Positions 1 through 8,137 of a stretch of DNA of 64,000 nt are shown here, piece after piece. Both the position numbers and the translations under genes were made by a program. Source of the DNA: Pontibacter vulgaris (GTDB lineage: Bacteria; Bacteroidota; Bacteroidia; Cytophagales; Hymenobacteraceae); NCBI RefSeq assembly GCF_022758145.1, contig NZ_JAJVDH010000004.1, forward strand, positions 423,685 to 487,684, written 5' to 3'. The number at the start of each line of letters is the position of its first letter. The stretch's first letter is position 1. Under the pieces are notes generated by a model, which worked only from the letters and a program-made list of their open reading frames with translations, did not search any database and was not told the origin of the DNA.

Positions 1-804
1 CTACTAAAGAAAACAAACACAAAGCCAGAAGAAATTGAATTGCTTATTTGTGCTACTACAACGCCTGATATGCAGTTTCCGGCAACTGCCAACTTAATTA
101 CTGCTGAAGTAGGTGCCGTTAATGCTTTTGGTTACGACTTACAAGCTGCCTGCTCTGGTTTCATGTTTGCACTTGCTACGGGAGCCAAGTTTATTGAATC
201 AGGTAAGTATAAGAAAGTAGTAGTTGTAGGTGCTGATAAAATGTCATCTATCATTAACTATGAAGACCGTGCAACCTGTATCATTTTCGGAGATGGCGGT
301 GGTGCGGTTTTGCTGGAGCCAAACACAGAAGGCTTAGGATTGCAGGACGAAATACTGAAATCTGACGGAACGGGTGCTCAGTTCCTGCACCAGAAAGCAG
401 GTGGTAGCCGTAAACCAGCTTCTATAGAAACAGTGCAGGCAAAAGAGCATTTTGTTTACCAGGAAGGCCAGGCTGTATTTAAATTTGCTGTTAAAGGCAT
501 GGCGGATGTGGCTGCAGAGGTAATGGAGCGTAACAACCTGACCGCCGAAGATATTGCATGGCTGGTACCACACCAGGCTAACAAACGCATTATAGAGGCT
601 ACAGCCAACCGTTGCGGCGTAAGCAGCGATAAAGTAATGCTGAACATCCAAAAGTATGGTAACACAACAAACGGTACTATTCCGCTTTGCCTGTGGGAGT
701 ATGAGAACCAGCTTAAAAAAGGTGATAACCTAATCATTGCTGCCTTTGGTGGTGGCTTTACCTGGGGTGCCGTTTACCTGAAGTGGGCTTACGATCCTAA
801 ATAG
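1..804 (+). CDS. fabH: 3-oxoacyl-ACP synthase III (KAS III), 5'-truncated by window edge
   Basis: The reading frame is open to base 1, so the N-terminus lies outside the window. KAS III condenses acetyl-CoA (or branched acyl-CoA) with malonyl-ACP to start fatty-acid synthesis. The catalytic triad is visible: Cys in AACSGF (codon 151-153), His in PHQAN (571-573) and Asn in GNTTNGT (661-663). The C-terminal glycine-rich FGGGFTWGA is also typical. The downstream order efp-accB-accC is the common Bacteroidota arrangement, in which rpmF and plsX usually sit upstream. A strong hairpin follows the stop codon, so fabH appears to end a transcript. The identification is secure; only the 5' end is missing. 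Confidence 0.96.
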   Translation, partial: LLKKTNTKPEEIELLICATTTPDMQFPATANLITAEVGAVNAFGYDLQAACSGFMFALATGAKFIESGKYKKVVVVGADKMSSIINYEDRATCIIFGDGGGAVLLEPNTEGLGLQDEILKSDGTGAQFLHQKAGGSRKPASIETVQAKEHFVYQEGQAVFKFAVKGMADVAAEVMERNNLTAEDIAWLVPHQANKRIIEATANRCGVSSDKVMLNIQKYGNTTNGTIPLCLWEYENQLKKGDNLIIAAFGGGFTWGAVYLKWAYDPK

Positions 805-807
805 ATT

Positions 808-847
808 TTAAAGTATAAAAGCGGCCTGAGCCGCTTTTATACTTTAA
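808..847 (+). terminator. Hairpin terminator after fabH with AAGTATA-containing stem
   Basis: A perfect 18-bp inverted repeat (808-825 and 830-847, loop CTGA) begins four bases after the fabH stop. The outer half of each arm is the genome-wide word AAGTATAA/TTATACTT, and the inner half is GC-rich (AGCGGC/GCCGCT). The T-rich right arm makes it a plausible intrinsic terminator on either strand. Confidence 0.8.
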
Positions 848-1135
848 GGCCCCTTGCTTTATCAATAAGTCTAGCCAAAGAGCAAGTAAGAAGCACAAAC
901 TTAAGGTTGCAACATTAGTCTGGTTATTTAAAGGTGCATAGCAAAGAGCGGAATGACCAAACCTAAATATAAGCCTTATGCATGCATAACAACTTGAGAC
1001 AAAAGCAATAAAAGTTCGGGCAAAGACCAGCTTTTTCACGACTATTTCGGCATTATAGCTAACTTTGTTTGCAGAACAGACTTTTGCGCTATACTTTTAT
1101 TGTTTCATTAAAGTACACACGATTCAGAACATACT
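848..1135. other. Intergenic region fabH-efp, promoter-bearing
   Basis: This stretch of about 290 bases has no credible gene; short frames in it have no recognisable motifs. It holds the terminator tail on the left and the likely efp promoter and leader on the right. Confidence 0.6.
1060..1067 (+). promoter_or_regulatory. Putative -7 element (TAnnTTTG) for efp-accB
   Basis: TAACTTTG matches the Bacteroidota -7 consensus TAnnTTTG. It would give a leader of roughly 60 bases before the efp ATG. A clear -33 TTTG is not present at the expected distance, so this is only a candidate. Confidence 0.4.
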
Positions 1136-1699
1136 ATGGCAACCACAGCTGATATTAAAAACGGCGTTGTGATTGAGTACAACAACGACCTTTACCAGGT
1201 AATCGAATTCCAGCACGTAAAGCCAGGCAAAGGTCCGGCCTTCGTAAGAACAAAGCTTAAGAATATCAAAACCGGTAAAGTATTGGATAATACCTTTTCT
1301 GCCGGTCACAAGATAACTACTGCCCGTGTAGAGCAGCGCCCGCATCAGTTTATTTACAAAGACGACCTGGGTTACAACTTCATGGATATGAATACCTTTG
1401 AGCAGGTTGCCCTTGAAGAGAAAATGGTACCGTTTGCCGACCTAATGAAAGAAGGCCAGGAAGTAACTATACTTTACCACGCTGAAACAGAAACGCCGCT
1501 AACCTGCGAGATCCCTCCTTTTGTAGAACTTACCATTACATATACAGAGCCAGGCCTTAAAGGAGATACAGCTACGAACGCTTCTAAACCAGCTATTGTA
1601 GAAACAGGGGCCACTATACAGGTGCCATTGTTTATCGGACAAGACGAAAAAATTAAAGTAGATACCCGTACTTATTCTTACGCAGAGAGAGTAAAATAA
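1136..1699 (+). CDS. efp: Elongation factor P
   Basis: A 187-residue protein of standard EF-P length with three beta domains: an N-terminal KOW-like domain and two OB folds. EF-P binds the ribosomal E site and relieves stalling at polyproline stretches. The tip loop reads KPGKGPAF, with Lys32 at the position that is modified or used directly in EF-Ps. The C-terminal signature VDTRTYSYAERVK is typical. The stop is three bases before accB, so the two genes are probably cotranscribed. The ATG at 1136 sits about 70 bases after a TAnnTTTG element. Confidence 0.97.
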   Translation: MATTADIKNGVVIEYNNDLYQVIEFQHVKPGKGPAFVRTKLKNIKTGKVLDNTFSAGHKITTARVEQRPHQFIYKDDLGYNFMDMNTFEQVALEEKMVPFADLMKEGQEVTILYHAETETPLTCEIPPFVELTITYTEPGLKGDTATNASKPAIVETGATIQVPLFIGQDEKIKVDTRTYSYAERVK

Positions 1700-1702
1700 C
1701 AC

Positions 1703-2191
1703 ATGAAAGCTAAAGAAATCCAGGATCTGATCGACTTCATCGCCAAATCTGGCCTGAACAAAGTAAACATCGAAACAGAAGAGTTTAAAATATCGGTTAA
1801 GCGCGACCCAGACCAGCAGATTACCTATGTAAAAGAGTCTGGTGCTGTAGCACCGGCTGCTGCTCCTGCTCCTGTTGCAGCCCCTCAGGCAGCTCCAGCC
1901 GCGGCACCTGCACCAGTTGCTGCTGCCCCTGCCGCTTCTGAAGAAAGCCGCTATGTAGCCATCAAAGCTCCGATGATCGGTACGTTCTACCGTGCATCAA
2001 GCCCGGAAGCCCCTATTTTTGTTAACGTAGGCGACGAGGTAAAAAAAGGCCAGGTAATTTGCATTATCGAAGCCATGAAACTATTCAACGAAATTGAATC
2101 TGAAGTATCAGGTAAGATCGTGAAAGTGTTGGTAGACAATGCTTCGCCTGTTGAGTATGATCAGCCATTGTTCCTGGTAGATCCTAGCTAA
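1703..2191 (+). CDS. accB: Biotin carboxyl carrier protein of acetyl-CoA carboxylase
   Basis: A 162-residue BCCP. It has a short N-terminal domain (about 1-45), then an Ala/Pro-rich flexible linker (about 48-80), then a biotinyl-lipoyl domain (about 82-162). The biotin attachment motif EAMKLFNEI carries Lys126 as the biotinylated residue. BCCP shuttles carboxyl groups from AccC to the carboxyltransferase AccAD to make malonyl-CoA. It starts 3 bp after efp. A 129-bp gap containing an inverted repeat separates it from accC. Confidence 0.97.
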   Translation: MKAKEIQDLIDFIAKSGLNKVNIETEEFKISVKRDPDQQITYVKESGAVAPAAAPAPVAAPQAAPAAAPAPVAAAPAASEESRYVAIKAPMIGTFYRASSPEAPIFVNVGDEVKKGQVICIIEAMKLFNEIESEVSGKIVKVLVDNASPVEYDQPLFLVDPS

Positions 2192-2197
2192 TACATT

Positions 2198-2314
2198 GAT
2201 TTGAAAATTTGAAAATGTGAAGATTTGAAAATGGAGACGGCAATTACCTTCTCCATTTTTATATCATTTTCACTTTACATCTCTACATTTCCAAATCTAC
2301 AAATCTTCTAATCT
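2198..2314. repeat. AT-rich imperfect inverted repeat between accB and accC
   Basis: A central perfect 10-bp stem (AAAATGGAGA at 2228-2237 against 2250-2259, 12-base loop) is flanked by iterated ATTTGAAAAT-like units on the left and their approximate complements on the right. The element fills nearly the whole gap and is built like the repeats at 10388-10572 and 22314-22376. It could modulate accC relative to accB, but it looks mainly like a dispersed intergenic element. Confidence 0.6.
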
Positions 2315-2320
2315 GACATT

Positions 2321-3664
2321 ATGTTTAAGAAAATACTTATTGCCAACCGTGGCGAAATTGCCCTGCGCATTATCCGCACCTGTAAAGAAATGGGTATCAA
2401 AACGGTAGCTGTTTATTCTACAGCAGATAAAGAAAGCTTACACGTACGTTTTGCAGATGAGGCTGTTTGTATCGGCCCGCCTACAAGTGCGCAATCATAC
2501 CTTAACATACCAAACCTGATCGCAGCTGCCGAAATTACCAATGCAGATGCTATTCACCCGGGTTATGGTTTCTTATCTGAGAATGCCGAGTTTTCACGCA
2601 TCTGTGCTGAAAACAACATCAAGTTTATTGGTGCATCACCTGAGATGATTAACTCTATGGGTGATAAGGCATCAGCTAAAGCAACAATGCAAAAAGCTGG
2701 CGTGCCAACTATACCTGGTTCCGAAGGCCTGTTGCAGTCTTTGGAAGAAGGCATAAAGCTGGCAGGCAAGATGAAGTACCCGGTTATTATTAAAGCAACT
2801 GCCGGTGGTGGTGGCCGTGGTATGCGTATCATTAAAAATGAGTCTGAGTTTGAGAAAGCCTGGAACGATGCCCGCACCGAAGCGAAAGCTGCTTTTGGCA
2901 ACGATGGCTTGTACCTGGAGAAATTCATTGAGGAGCCCCGCCACATCGAGATTCAGTTGATCGGTGACCAATATGGTAACGTAGCGCACCTTTCTGAGCG
3001 TGACTGCTCTATACAGCGCCGCCACCAGAAACTGGTAGAAGAAACGCCATCTCCGTTTATTACCGATGAACTGCGTGAGAAAATGGGTAACGCTGCTGTT
3101 GCAGGCGCGAAAGCCATTAGCTACGAAGGAGTTGGTACTATCGAGTTCCTGGTTGATAAAAACCGTGACTTCTACTTTATGGAGATGAACACCCGTATTC
3201 AGGTGGAGCACCCAATTACTGAAGAAGTTATTGATTACGACCTTATCAAGGAGCAGATTAAAGTAGCGGCTGGTGAGAAAATATCCGGCAAAAACTACTA
3301 TCCTAAGATGCACGCGATTGAGTGCCGTATCAATGCTGAAGATCCTAAAAACAACTTCCGTCCTAGCCCGGGCAAGATCACTACCCTGCACATGCCGGGC
3401 GGCCACGGAGTTCGCATCGATTCGCACGTTTACTCTGGCTATACTATCCCGTCTAACTATGACTCCATGATCGCTAAACTGATCGTGAGCGCACAGACAC
3501 GTGAAGAAGCTTTGGTAAAAATGAAGCGTGCCCTGAGCGAGTTTGTAATAGAAGGCGTTAAAACTACAGTTCCTTTCCATTTAAAGCTGATGGATGATCC
3601 TGGCTTTAAAGAAGGTAACTTTACTACCGCCTATTTAGAAAATTTTGACTTCGGTGCGCTTTAA
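2321..3664 (+). CDS. accC: Acetyl-CoA carboxylase, biotin carboxylase subunit
   Basis: A 447-residue ATP-grasp enzyme of the normal length for AccC. It carboxylates biotin on AccB using ATP and bicarbonate. The N-terminal biotin-carboxylase domain begins [15 protein letters not shown]. The glycine-rich ATP lid [11 protein letters not shown], the [10 protein letters not shown] segment and the metal/biotin-site [15 protein letters not shown] are all present. The C-terminal domain contains ECRINAEDP and [11 protein letters not shown]. It follows accB on the same strand and is probably cotranscribed with it through the intervening repeat. Confidence 0.97.
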   Translation: MFKKILIANRGEIALRIIRTCKEMGIKTVAVYSTADKESLHVRFADEAVCIGPPTSAQSYLNIPNLIAAAEITNADAIHPGYGFLSENAEFSRICAENNIKFIGASPEMINSMGDKASAKATMQKAGVPTIPGSEGLLQSLEEGIKLAGKMKYPVIIKATAGGGGRGMRIIKNESEFEKAWNDARTEAKAAFGNDGLYLEKFIEEPRHIEIQLIGDQYGNVAHLSERDCSIQRRHQKLVEETPSPFITDELREKMGNAAVAGAKAISYEGVGTIEFLVDKNRDFYFMEMNTRIQVEHPITEEVIDYDLIKEQIKVAAGEKISGKNYYPKMHAIECRINAEDPKNNFRPSPGKITTLHMPGGHGVRIDSHVYSGYTIPSNYDSMIAKLIVSAQTREEALVKMKRALSEFVIEGVKTTVPFHLKLMDDPGFKEGNFTTAYLENFDFGAL

Positions 3665-3688
3665 TTTTCGCCTGAAAGTATAAATTGT

Positions 3689-3715
3689 AAGCCCGGCCCA
3701 GAAGCCGGGCTTTTT
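3689..3715 (+). terminator. Intrinsic terminator after accC
   Basis: A 9-bp GC-rich stem AAGCCCGGC/GCCGGGCTT (3689-3697, 3704-3712) is followed by a T run to 3715. It ends the efp-accB-accC transcript. Confidence 0.85.
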
Positions 3716-3750
3716 CATTGCTCCGTACCAACCATAAACTTATCTCTTAA

Positions 3751-4686
3751 ATGCGAAAGCTGCTGTTAAAAACGGGTTTATACTTTATACTTACCGCTCT
3801 CCTTTTTAGCTGTACCTCACAGCTGATTGTAGAAACTACAAAACCACCGGTAGTTACGGTGTTGCCCGAACAATGGAAAGTGGTGGTATTGAATAACTTT
3901 GACGCAAAACTACTTTCTACCAAAAAAGACAGTAAAGTAGAGACTTACCGGCAGGGTGCTCTGGCAGCTTTTGACGGCGTAGTAAATGCTGTAATTGATG
4001 ATTCTACTTTTGTATTAGTACATGCTGATAGCGCTTTCAGGGGCTCTGCTTCTACTTCGTGGAATGTGCTGAACCGTGAGCAAATTCTACAGTTATATAA
4101 AGCGCATCCTTATCATTTGCTGGTGGTTCTGGATAATTTTGAAACATTTTTTGAGCAGGAAATAGAAAGAAGCGACGAGGGCAACAAAACAGCCCATTAT
4201 ACTTTAAATACGCATACAGGCTGGACACTTTACGACAGCACCGGCATCGCACTGGACCAGGTTATACTTACTAATAACACGTTGTATAACTCAAGGAGCG
4301 TGATCAGCGGTTTACTGGCTGTTGGCCCATCGCTTACCAATGCTACACCAACAATTGAAAGCCTGGCCTATGAAACCGGCCAGAGTTACTGGCAACGTTT
4401 TTACCCGCAGCGCACTTATTATTCGCGCATTGTGTATGCGCCACAGGCTTTTGTAGATGGCGTTACATACATGCACCAACAGAACTGGGATAAGGCAATT
4501 GCTGTTTTTAAACCTTTTACCTCTAATAAAAACAGGAGACTGGCTGGTAAAGCAGCCTATAATTTAGCAATTATATATGAAGCACTAGGTAATGTAACCG
4601 AAGCGAAGAAATGGGCCGATGAAGCAGCTGAGCGTAAAAATCCAATGGCCCCGTACCTGGTACAACACTTGAAGCAAAAGCCTTAA
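3751..4686 (+). CDS. Lipoprotein with C-terminal TPR-like helices
   Basis: A 311-residue predicted lipoprotein. The N-terminal hydrophobic segment ends in the lipobox LLFSC with Cys at about residue 21. A mixed alpha/beta middle follows (VVVLNNFDAKLL). From about residue 230 a TPR-like helical pair appears, with repeating A-Y-N-L-A-I-I-Y-E-A-L-G and W-A-D-E-A-A patterns. It resembles Bacteroidota outer-membrane-associated lipoproteins of unknown function (DUF6340-like by recollection, not searched). It is bounded by terminators on both sides and is probably monocistronic. I can assign no function. Confidence 0.7.
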   Translation: MRKLLLKTGLYFILTALLFSCTSQLIVETTKPPVVTVLPEQWKVVVLNNFDAKLLSTKKDSKVETYRQGALAAFDGVVNAVIDDSTFVLVHADSAFRGSASTSWNVLNREQILQLYKAHPYHLLVVLDNFETFFEQEIERSDEGNKTAHYTLNTHTGWTLYDSTGIALDQVILTNNTLYNSRSVISGLLAVGPSLTNATPTIESLAYETGQSYWQRFYPQRTYYSRIVYAPQAFVDGVTYMHQQNWDKAIAVFKPFTSNKNRRLAGKAAYNLAIIYEALGNVTEAKKWADEAAERKNPMAPYLVQHLKQKP

Positions 4687-4716
4687 ATTTTTGTATAGGA
4701 ATTCATCTTTAATCGA

Positions 4717-4766
4717 CTCTAAAACAGAAAGGCTGACCTTCTCAGGTCAGCCTTTCTGTTTTAGAG
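4717..4766. terminator. Bidirectional terminator between convergent genes
   Basis: A perfect 23-bp inverted repeat (4717-4739 and 4744-4766, loop TCTC) lies between the lipoprotein gene and the convergent DUF3109 gene. Both arms end in A/T-rich tracts, so it can terminate both transcripts. Confidence 0.85.
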
Positions 4767-4777
4767 TTTATACTTGG

Positions 4778-5359
4778 TTAAGCTTTCGCTGTCTTTTCCT
4801 CTTCCTCCATTAAATGCGTCAGCTCATTATACCAGCCTTCGCCATACTTTCTAATAAGCGGTTCTTTCAGGAATTGGTAAACCCTTACACCTGACTCCTG
4901 CCCAAAATTACAGGCAGCTGCGCAAATGCTCCAGCGGTCATAGTTTAAGGCTTCGAAGTCATCATACTTCGTGATCCGGATTGGATATAAATGGCAGGAA
5001 ATCGGTTTTTTCCAGTCAATAACGCCGTCATTATAAGCTTCTTCAATGGCGCATTTCAGTATGCCCTTATCATCATACAATGCATACGCACATTCGCGGT
5101 TCTCTATAGTTGGCGTAGAATAATCGCCTTCAAAATCTTTAATGTAAAGGCCCTGCTCTTCAATGGCCTGTTTGCCGGCTCCTGTTAAGTATGGCTTTAT
5201 CTTGTCATAATTCTGGTCAAGTATAGCCAGTTCAGACTCTTCAAGCGGGGCACCTAAATCGCCTTCTACGCAGCAGGCACCTTTGCACTTTTCAAGATTG
5301 CAAACAAAAAACTTATCACGGATGTCGTCGCTGATGACGGTATTCTGAAGAACTATCAT
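4778..5359 (-). CDS. DUF3109 family cysteine-rich protein
   Basis: A 193-residue soluble protein with conserved cysteines: [11 protein letters not shown] near residues 21-31, then [18 protein letters not shown] and [10 protein letters not shown]. This pattern matches DUF3109, which is related to the YkgJ/zinc- or iron-sulphur-cluster-binding group. The cysteines probably bind a metal or Fe-S cluster. No enzymatic role is established for the family. It is convergent with the upstream lipoprotein gene and appears to be a single-gene transcript. Confidence 0.85.
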   Translation of the reverse strand: MIVLQNTVISDDIRDKFFVCNLEKCKGACCVEGDLGAPLEESELAILDQNYDKIKPYLTGAGKQAIEEQGLYIKDFEGDYSTPTIENRECAYALYDDKGILKCAIEEAYNDGVIDWKKPISCHLYPIRITKYDDFEALNYDRWSICAAACNFGQESGVRVYQFLKEPLIRKYGEGWYNELTHLMEEEEKTAKA

Positions 5360-5579
5360 GCTTTAAATTAAAATAGAAGAGCTAAAATGCAGATTCTAAA
5401 ACCTGTTTTTCATCCCTGTTTTATGAAAGACAAAGGTAGGTAGAAAATAGTTTAGAAGATGAGATTGTGTTTAGGGTATTCTGTCTGTTAATGGTGAGTA
5501 AGTTTGAAATATTTTGAAATATTATGTTCTACTTTCAATTTTGCTGTTTCGCTAAGTCTGACTTGCCAATTGTTTCATA
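5360..5579. other. AT-rich intergenic segment, promoter side of DUF3109 gene
   Basis: I see no gene here. It lies upstream of the leftward DUF3109 gene and should contain its promoter. It grades into the repeat mosaic that follows. Confidence 0.5.
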
Positions 5580-6020
5580 GTTGGCTTTGGTTCGCTCCAA
5601 GCCCGCGGGGCTCGTCCTTTGGTATCGCGCTGTGTTCGCTCCTGCCTCCGCTGCGCTACGGCTGCCTTTTCAGGCACCGGATCTCACAAGGCGCTCAACC
5701 CAAGGACTGGGATCAGATTCGATAGCAAACGCTGTTACTGCGGAAACCAAGTATAACCTGTAGGGACAGGTCGCAACCTGTCCGCAGGAAAGCATCAACT
5801 ATGAAACTATAATTATTGCTCTGGTAAAGGCAGAAGTGTCCCCTTGAGGGGACAACAGGGGTGTTGAAATAGTAACAATTAAACTATAATTTTAAAAGAA
5901 GCAGCAGCCAAAACTCCCCGCCTTAGACAAGGAGGGGTTGGGGTGGTTGGACTACGGCAACTATGAAACTATCCTTCCAACTATAAGGCATCAACTGAAT
6001 TCCTCTCCTCAGGGGGGCCA
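5580..6020. repeat. REP-like mosaic of small palindromic units
   Basis: Several unrelated palindromic units lie side by side in non-coding DNA. A GC-rich unit at 5585-5620 is also present inverted and diverged at 27074-27107. GGACAGGT/ACCTGTCC forms a hairpin at 5764-5783. TGTCCCC/GGGGACA forms one at 5837-5854. A CCCCgCCTT/AAGGaGGGG hairpin lies at 5916-5936, and a C-rich/G-rich unit lies near 6000-6020. Short reading frames over this segment show no protein-like features. Confidence 0.65.
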
Positions 6021-6102
6021 AGGGGTGGGTTTATACTTTACTGAATCAGATCTCTCCTATCGTCGAGATGACAAATTAAGATAAACAGTGCGTTGATAAC
6101 AA

Positions 6103-6132
6103 AAAAGGCAGCTGCTTTCGCAACTGCCTTTT
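6103..6132 (-). terminator. Terminator of the Sel1/ankyrin gene
   Basis: A 9-bp stem AAAAGGCAG/CTGCCTTTT (6103-6111, 6124-6132), extended inward by a TGC/GCA pair, sits just beyond the stop of the leftward gene. It has a T run on the minus-strand 3' side. Confidence 0.75.
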
Positions 6133-6148
6133 CTAAAAATTCTTCGTG

Positions 6149-7831
6149 CTACTGCTTCTGCGGCGATCCGGCAGCCATCAGGATATTCGTTACATTTTCG
6201 TGTTTTGTGTAGTCTATAGCTGCTTTGCCATTTGCATCGCGGAGCTTGGCATCTGCGCCTGCTTGCAGTAGGGCAAGTATAATTTCGAAGTTTGCATCAA
6301 TTTCACAGGCCAGCATGAGCGGGGTTTTGCCTTCGTTGTTCTGCAGGTTAGGGTTGGCTCCTGCTGCAAGCAAGCGCTCCAGTTCCATAATACCAATGTG
6401 CTGCCCTATTGTAGATTGCAGGGCTACTCCTATAGCAGTGTTTCCATCGGCATCTTTAAGGTTTGGGTCAGCACCATGTTTTAGCAGCGAGTCGATCAGC
6501 TGAACCTGTTCTAATTCAAAAAGCTCGGACTTAACCTTTGTACCAGAAACCAACAAGTGCAAAGCAGTGCGACCATCCTGATCTTTCGCATTTACATCAG
6601 CTTTCTTTTTCAGTAATTGGCTCAGGGTATGCACCCGAACTTCCGGCTCATAAACTACCCCGTTTTCCTCCAGCAATAACGGAATATAAACGGTGTGCAT
6701 CAGGGGCGTACGCTTCCTGAGGTCAGTGCCAAAATCATCCGGTATTGCAACAGTATTTACATTAGCGCCTGCAGTAATTGCGCGTTTTAACATATCAGGA
6801 TTACGGGTAATGGCAGCTATCACCAGTTTCTGATCGGGGGTCTGGTTCATATACTTAAGCTGCTCGTAAGCATTTATACTTCCTTTGGAAATGGCAGCAC
6901 GATATAGCTTTCGGGCTTCATCTAAGTTGGGTTCTCCTAATGTTCCTTCTTCATACAGCAATCCTAAAGTATAAAGCGCTTCACGGTCGCCGGCAGCAAC
7001 ACCTTTCTTCAGCCAGTTTACGGCCTTCTCATTATCTTTCTTTACGCCATCGCCTTCCAGGTACATATTTGCCAGGAAGCAGTAAGAAACGGCATCGCCT
7101 TTACTTGCAGCTCTGCTAATGTAGTTAAATGCGAGTTCCTTATCCAGCAGCTCTCCATAACCGGTAAAGTACATACTGCCCAGAATACGATTGCAAAAAG
7201 CATCTCCTTCTACAGCCTTTTCCCGGATAACCACAGCGGCTGTGTGCATGTGCTCCAGAAAATTCTGCTTGTCTTCCTGTGTTCTCAAGGTCATTAGTTC
7301 TGCTACACCCAGGTGGCCTAACATGCTGTTATTGTCGAGGGCCTGCTCAAAATAAAAATTAGCAGAATCTGTATTGGCAGAAAAGTATTTACCTGAGTTC
7401 TGAATCTGTTTTAAGGTATCAATTTGTACAGAATCATACTTCAGTTCACGGTACTGGTGCATGCGGCCCAGAAAATAATAGGCATCAGCATCTCCGGCGG
7501 CTGCCGCATCTTTGAATTTACTGTAGGCCTGCTCAAATTTCAGATCGGTATAAAATCCGAGTGCTTCCTGCATGGCCGGCGTGCGCCAGATAAGCTTGCC
7601 AGGGGCTTTAGTTTCCGGTTTTGTGTCAGCAGTTATTGCCCCGGTTTGCTTTTTTGTTTTTGCTGTTACTTTTGCCGTTTTCTTGGTAACAGTCTTTTTC
7701 TTTTTATGGGTATTGCCAACGGCTTTAGTAGTTTTAGCGCCATTTTTAGCCGGTGTTTTCGTCTGAGCCATACTTACTTCGCTCATCAGGATAAAGGCTA
7801 ATAAAAGCAACAGGTAGCGTATATCGGGCAT
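6149..7831 (-). CDS. Secreted Sel1-like and ankyrin repeat protein
   Basis: A 560-residue protein using the ATG at 7831, which gives a good Sec signal peptide (YLLLLLAFILMSEVSMAQ). An upstream ATG at 7909 is possible but adds a poor N-terminus. A Lys/Thr-rich low-complexity stretch follows the signal. Next come tetratrico/Sel1-like repeats (G-D-A-x-x-Y-F-L-G pattern), then ankyrin repeats in the C-terminal third (GANVN, DGRTALHLL, KHGADPNLKDADGNTAI, GKTPLMLAC). Such proteins mediate protein contacts in the envelope. No enzymatic motif is seen. It is monocistronic with its own terminator. Confidence 0.85.
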   Translation of the reverse strand: MPDIRYLLLLLAFILMSEVSMAQTKTPAKNGAKTTKAVGNTHKKKKTVTKKTAKVTAKTKKQTGAITADTKPETKAPGKLIWRTPAMQEALGFYTDLKFEQAYSKFKDAAAAGDADAYYFLGRMHQYRELKYDSVQIDTLKQIQNSGKYFSANTDSANFYFEQALDNNSMLGHLGVAELMTLRTQEDKQNFLEHMHTAAVVIREKAVEGDAFCNRILGSMYFTGYGELLDKELAFNYISRAASKGDAVSYCFLANMYLEGDGVKKDNEKAVNWLKKGVAAGDREALYTLGLLYEEGTLGEPNLDEARKLYRAAISKGSINAYEQLKYMNQTPDQKLVIAAITRNPDMLKRAITAGANVNTVAIPDDFGTDLRKRTPLMHTVYIPLLLEENGVVYEPEVRVHTLSQLLKKKADVNAKDQDGRTALHLLVSGTKVKSELFELEQVQLIDSLLKHGADPNLKDADGNTAIGVALQSTIGQHIGIMELERLLAAGANPNLQNNEGKTPLMLACEIDANFEIILALLQAGADAKLRDANGKAAIDYTKHENVTNILMAAGSPQKQ

Positions 7832-8137
7832 ACCAGCAAGTATAAATCGGGTGCTTTTAGTATAAGTCAGCTTCTTTTTCAGGTAAGTCATAGGCGGCAA
7901 ATTAACCATAAACGGCCTTTAAATCAATTAATATCGGCTTTTGGCACATACACTGCATCTTTAAAGGCTAAACAGGTTGCTGGTATAAAACGCTTTACAA
8001 GTAATCTGTGTTCATTAACAGAGGCGCTTAGCTTATACTTCAGAGCCATTGCTGTGCCAAAAGTATAACTGCCGTTCAGAATACAGAATTGTATTCGTAA
8101 ATTGCATAGATTTTAAGACGCACGCGGAAGAGACGAA
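7832..8137. other. Divergent intergenic region upstream of pcrA
   Basis: About 300 bases between divergent genes with no credible coding. It contains several copies of the word AAGTATA/TATACTT (for example near 7836, 8032 and 8057) and presumably both promoters. No perfect TAnnTTTG element stands out. Confidence 0.5.

Noticed and set aside
797..1039. A leftward 80-codon frame after fabH
   Set aside because: It overlaps the terminator hairpin and has no conserved-looking features.
2672..3580. A 302-codon leftward open frame
   Set aside because: It lies wholly antisense to accC, has no family motif, and arises from that gene's codon pattern.
5504..5763. Two short rightward frames in the repeat mosaic
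   Set aside because: They translate palindromic non-coding repeats and overlap each other in different frames.
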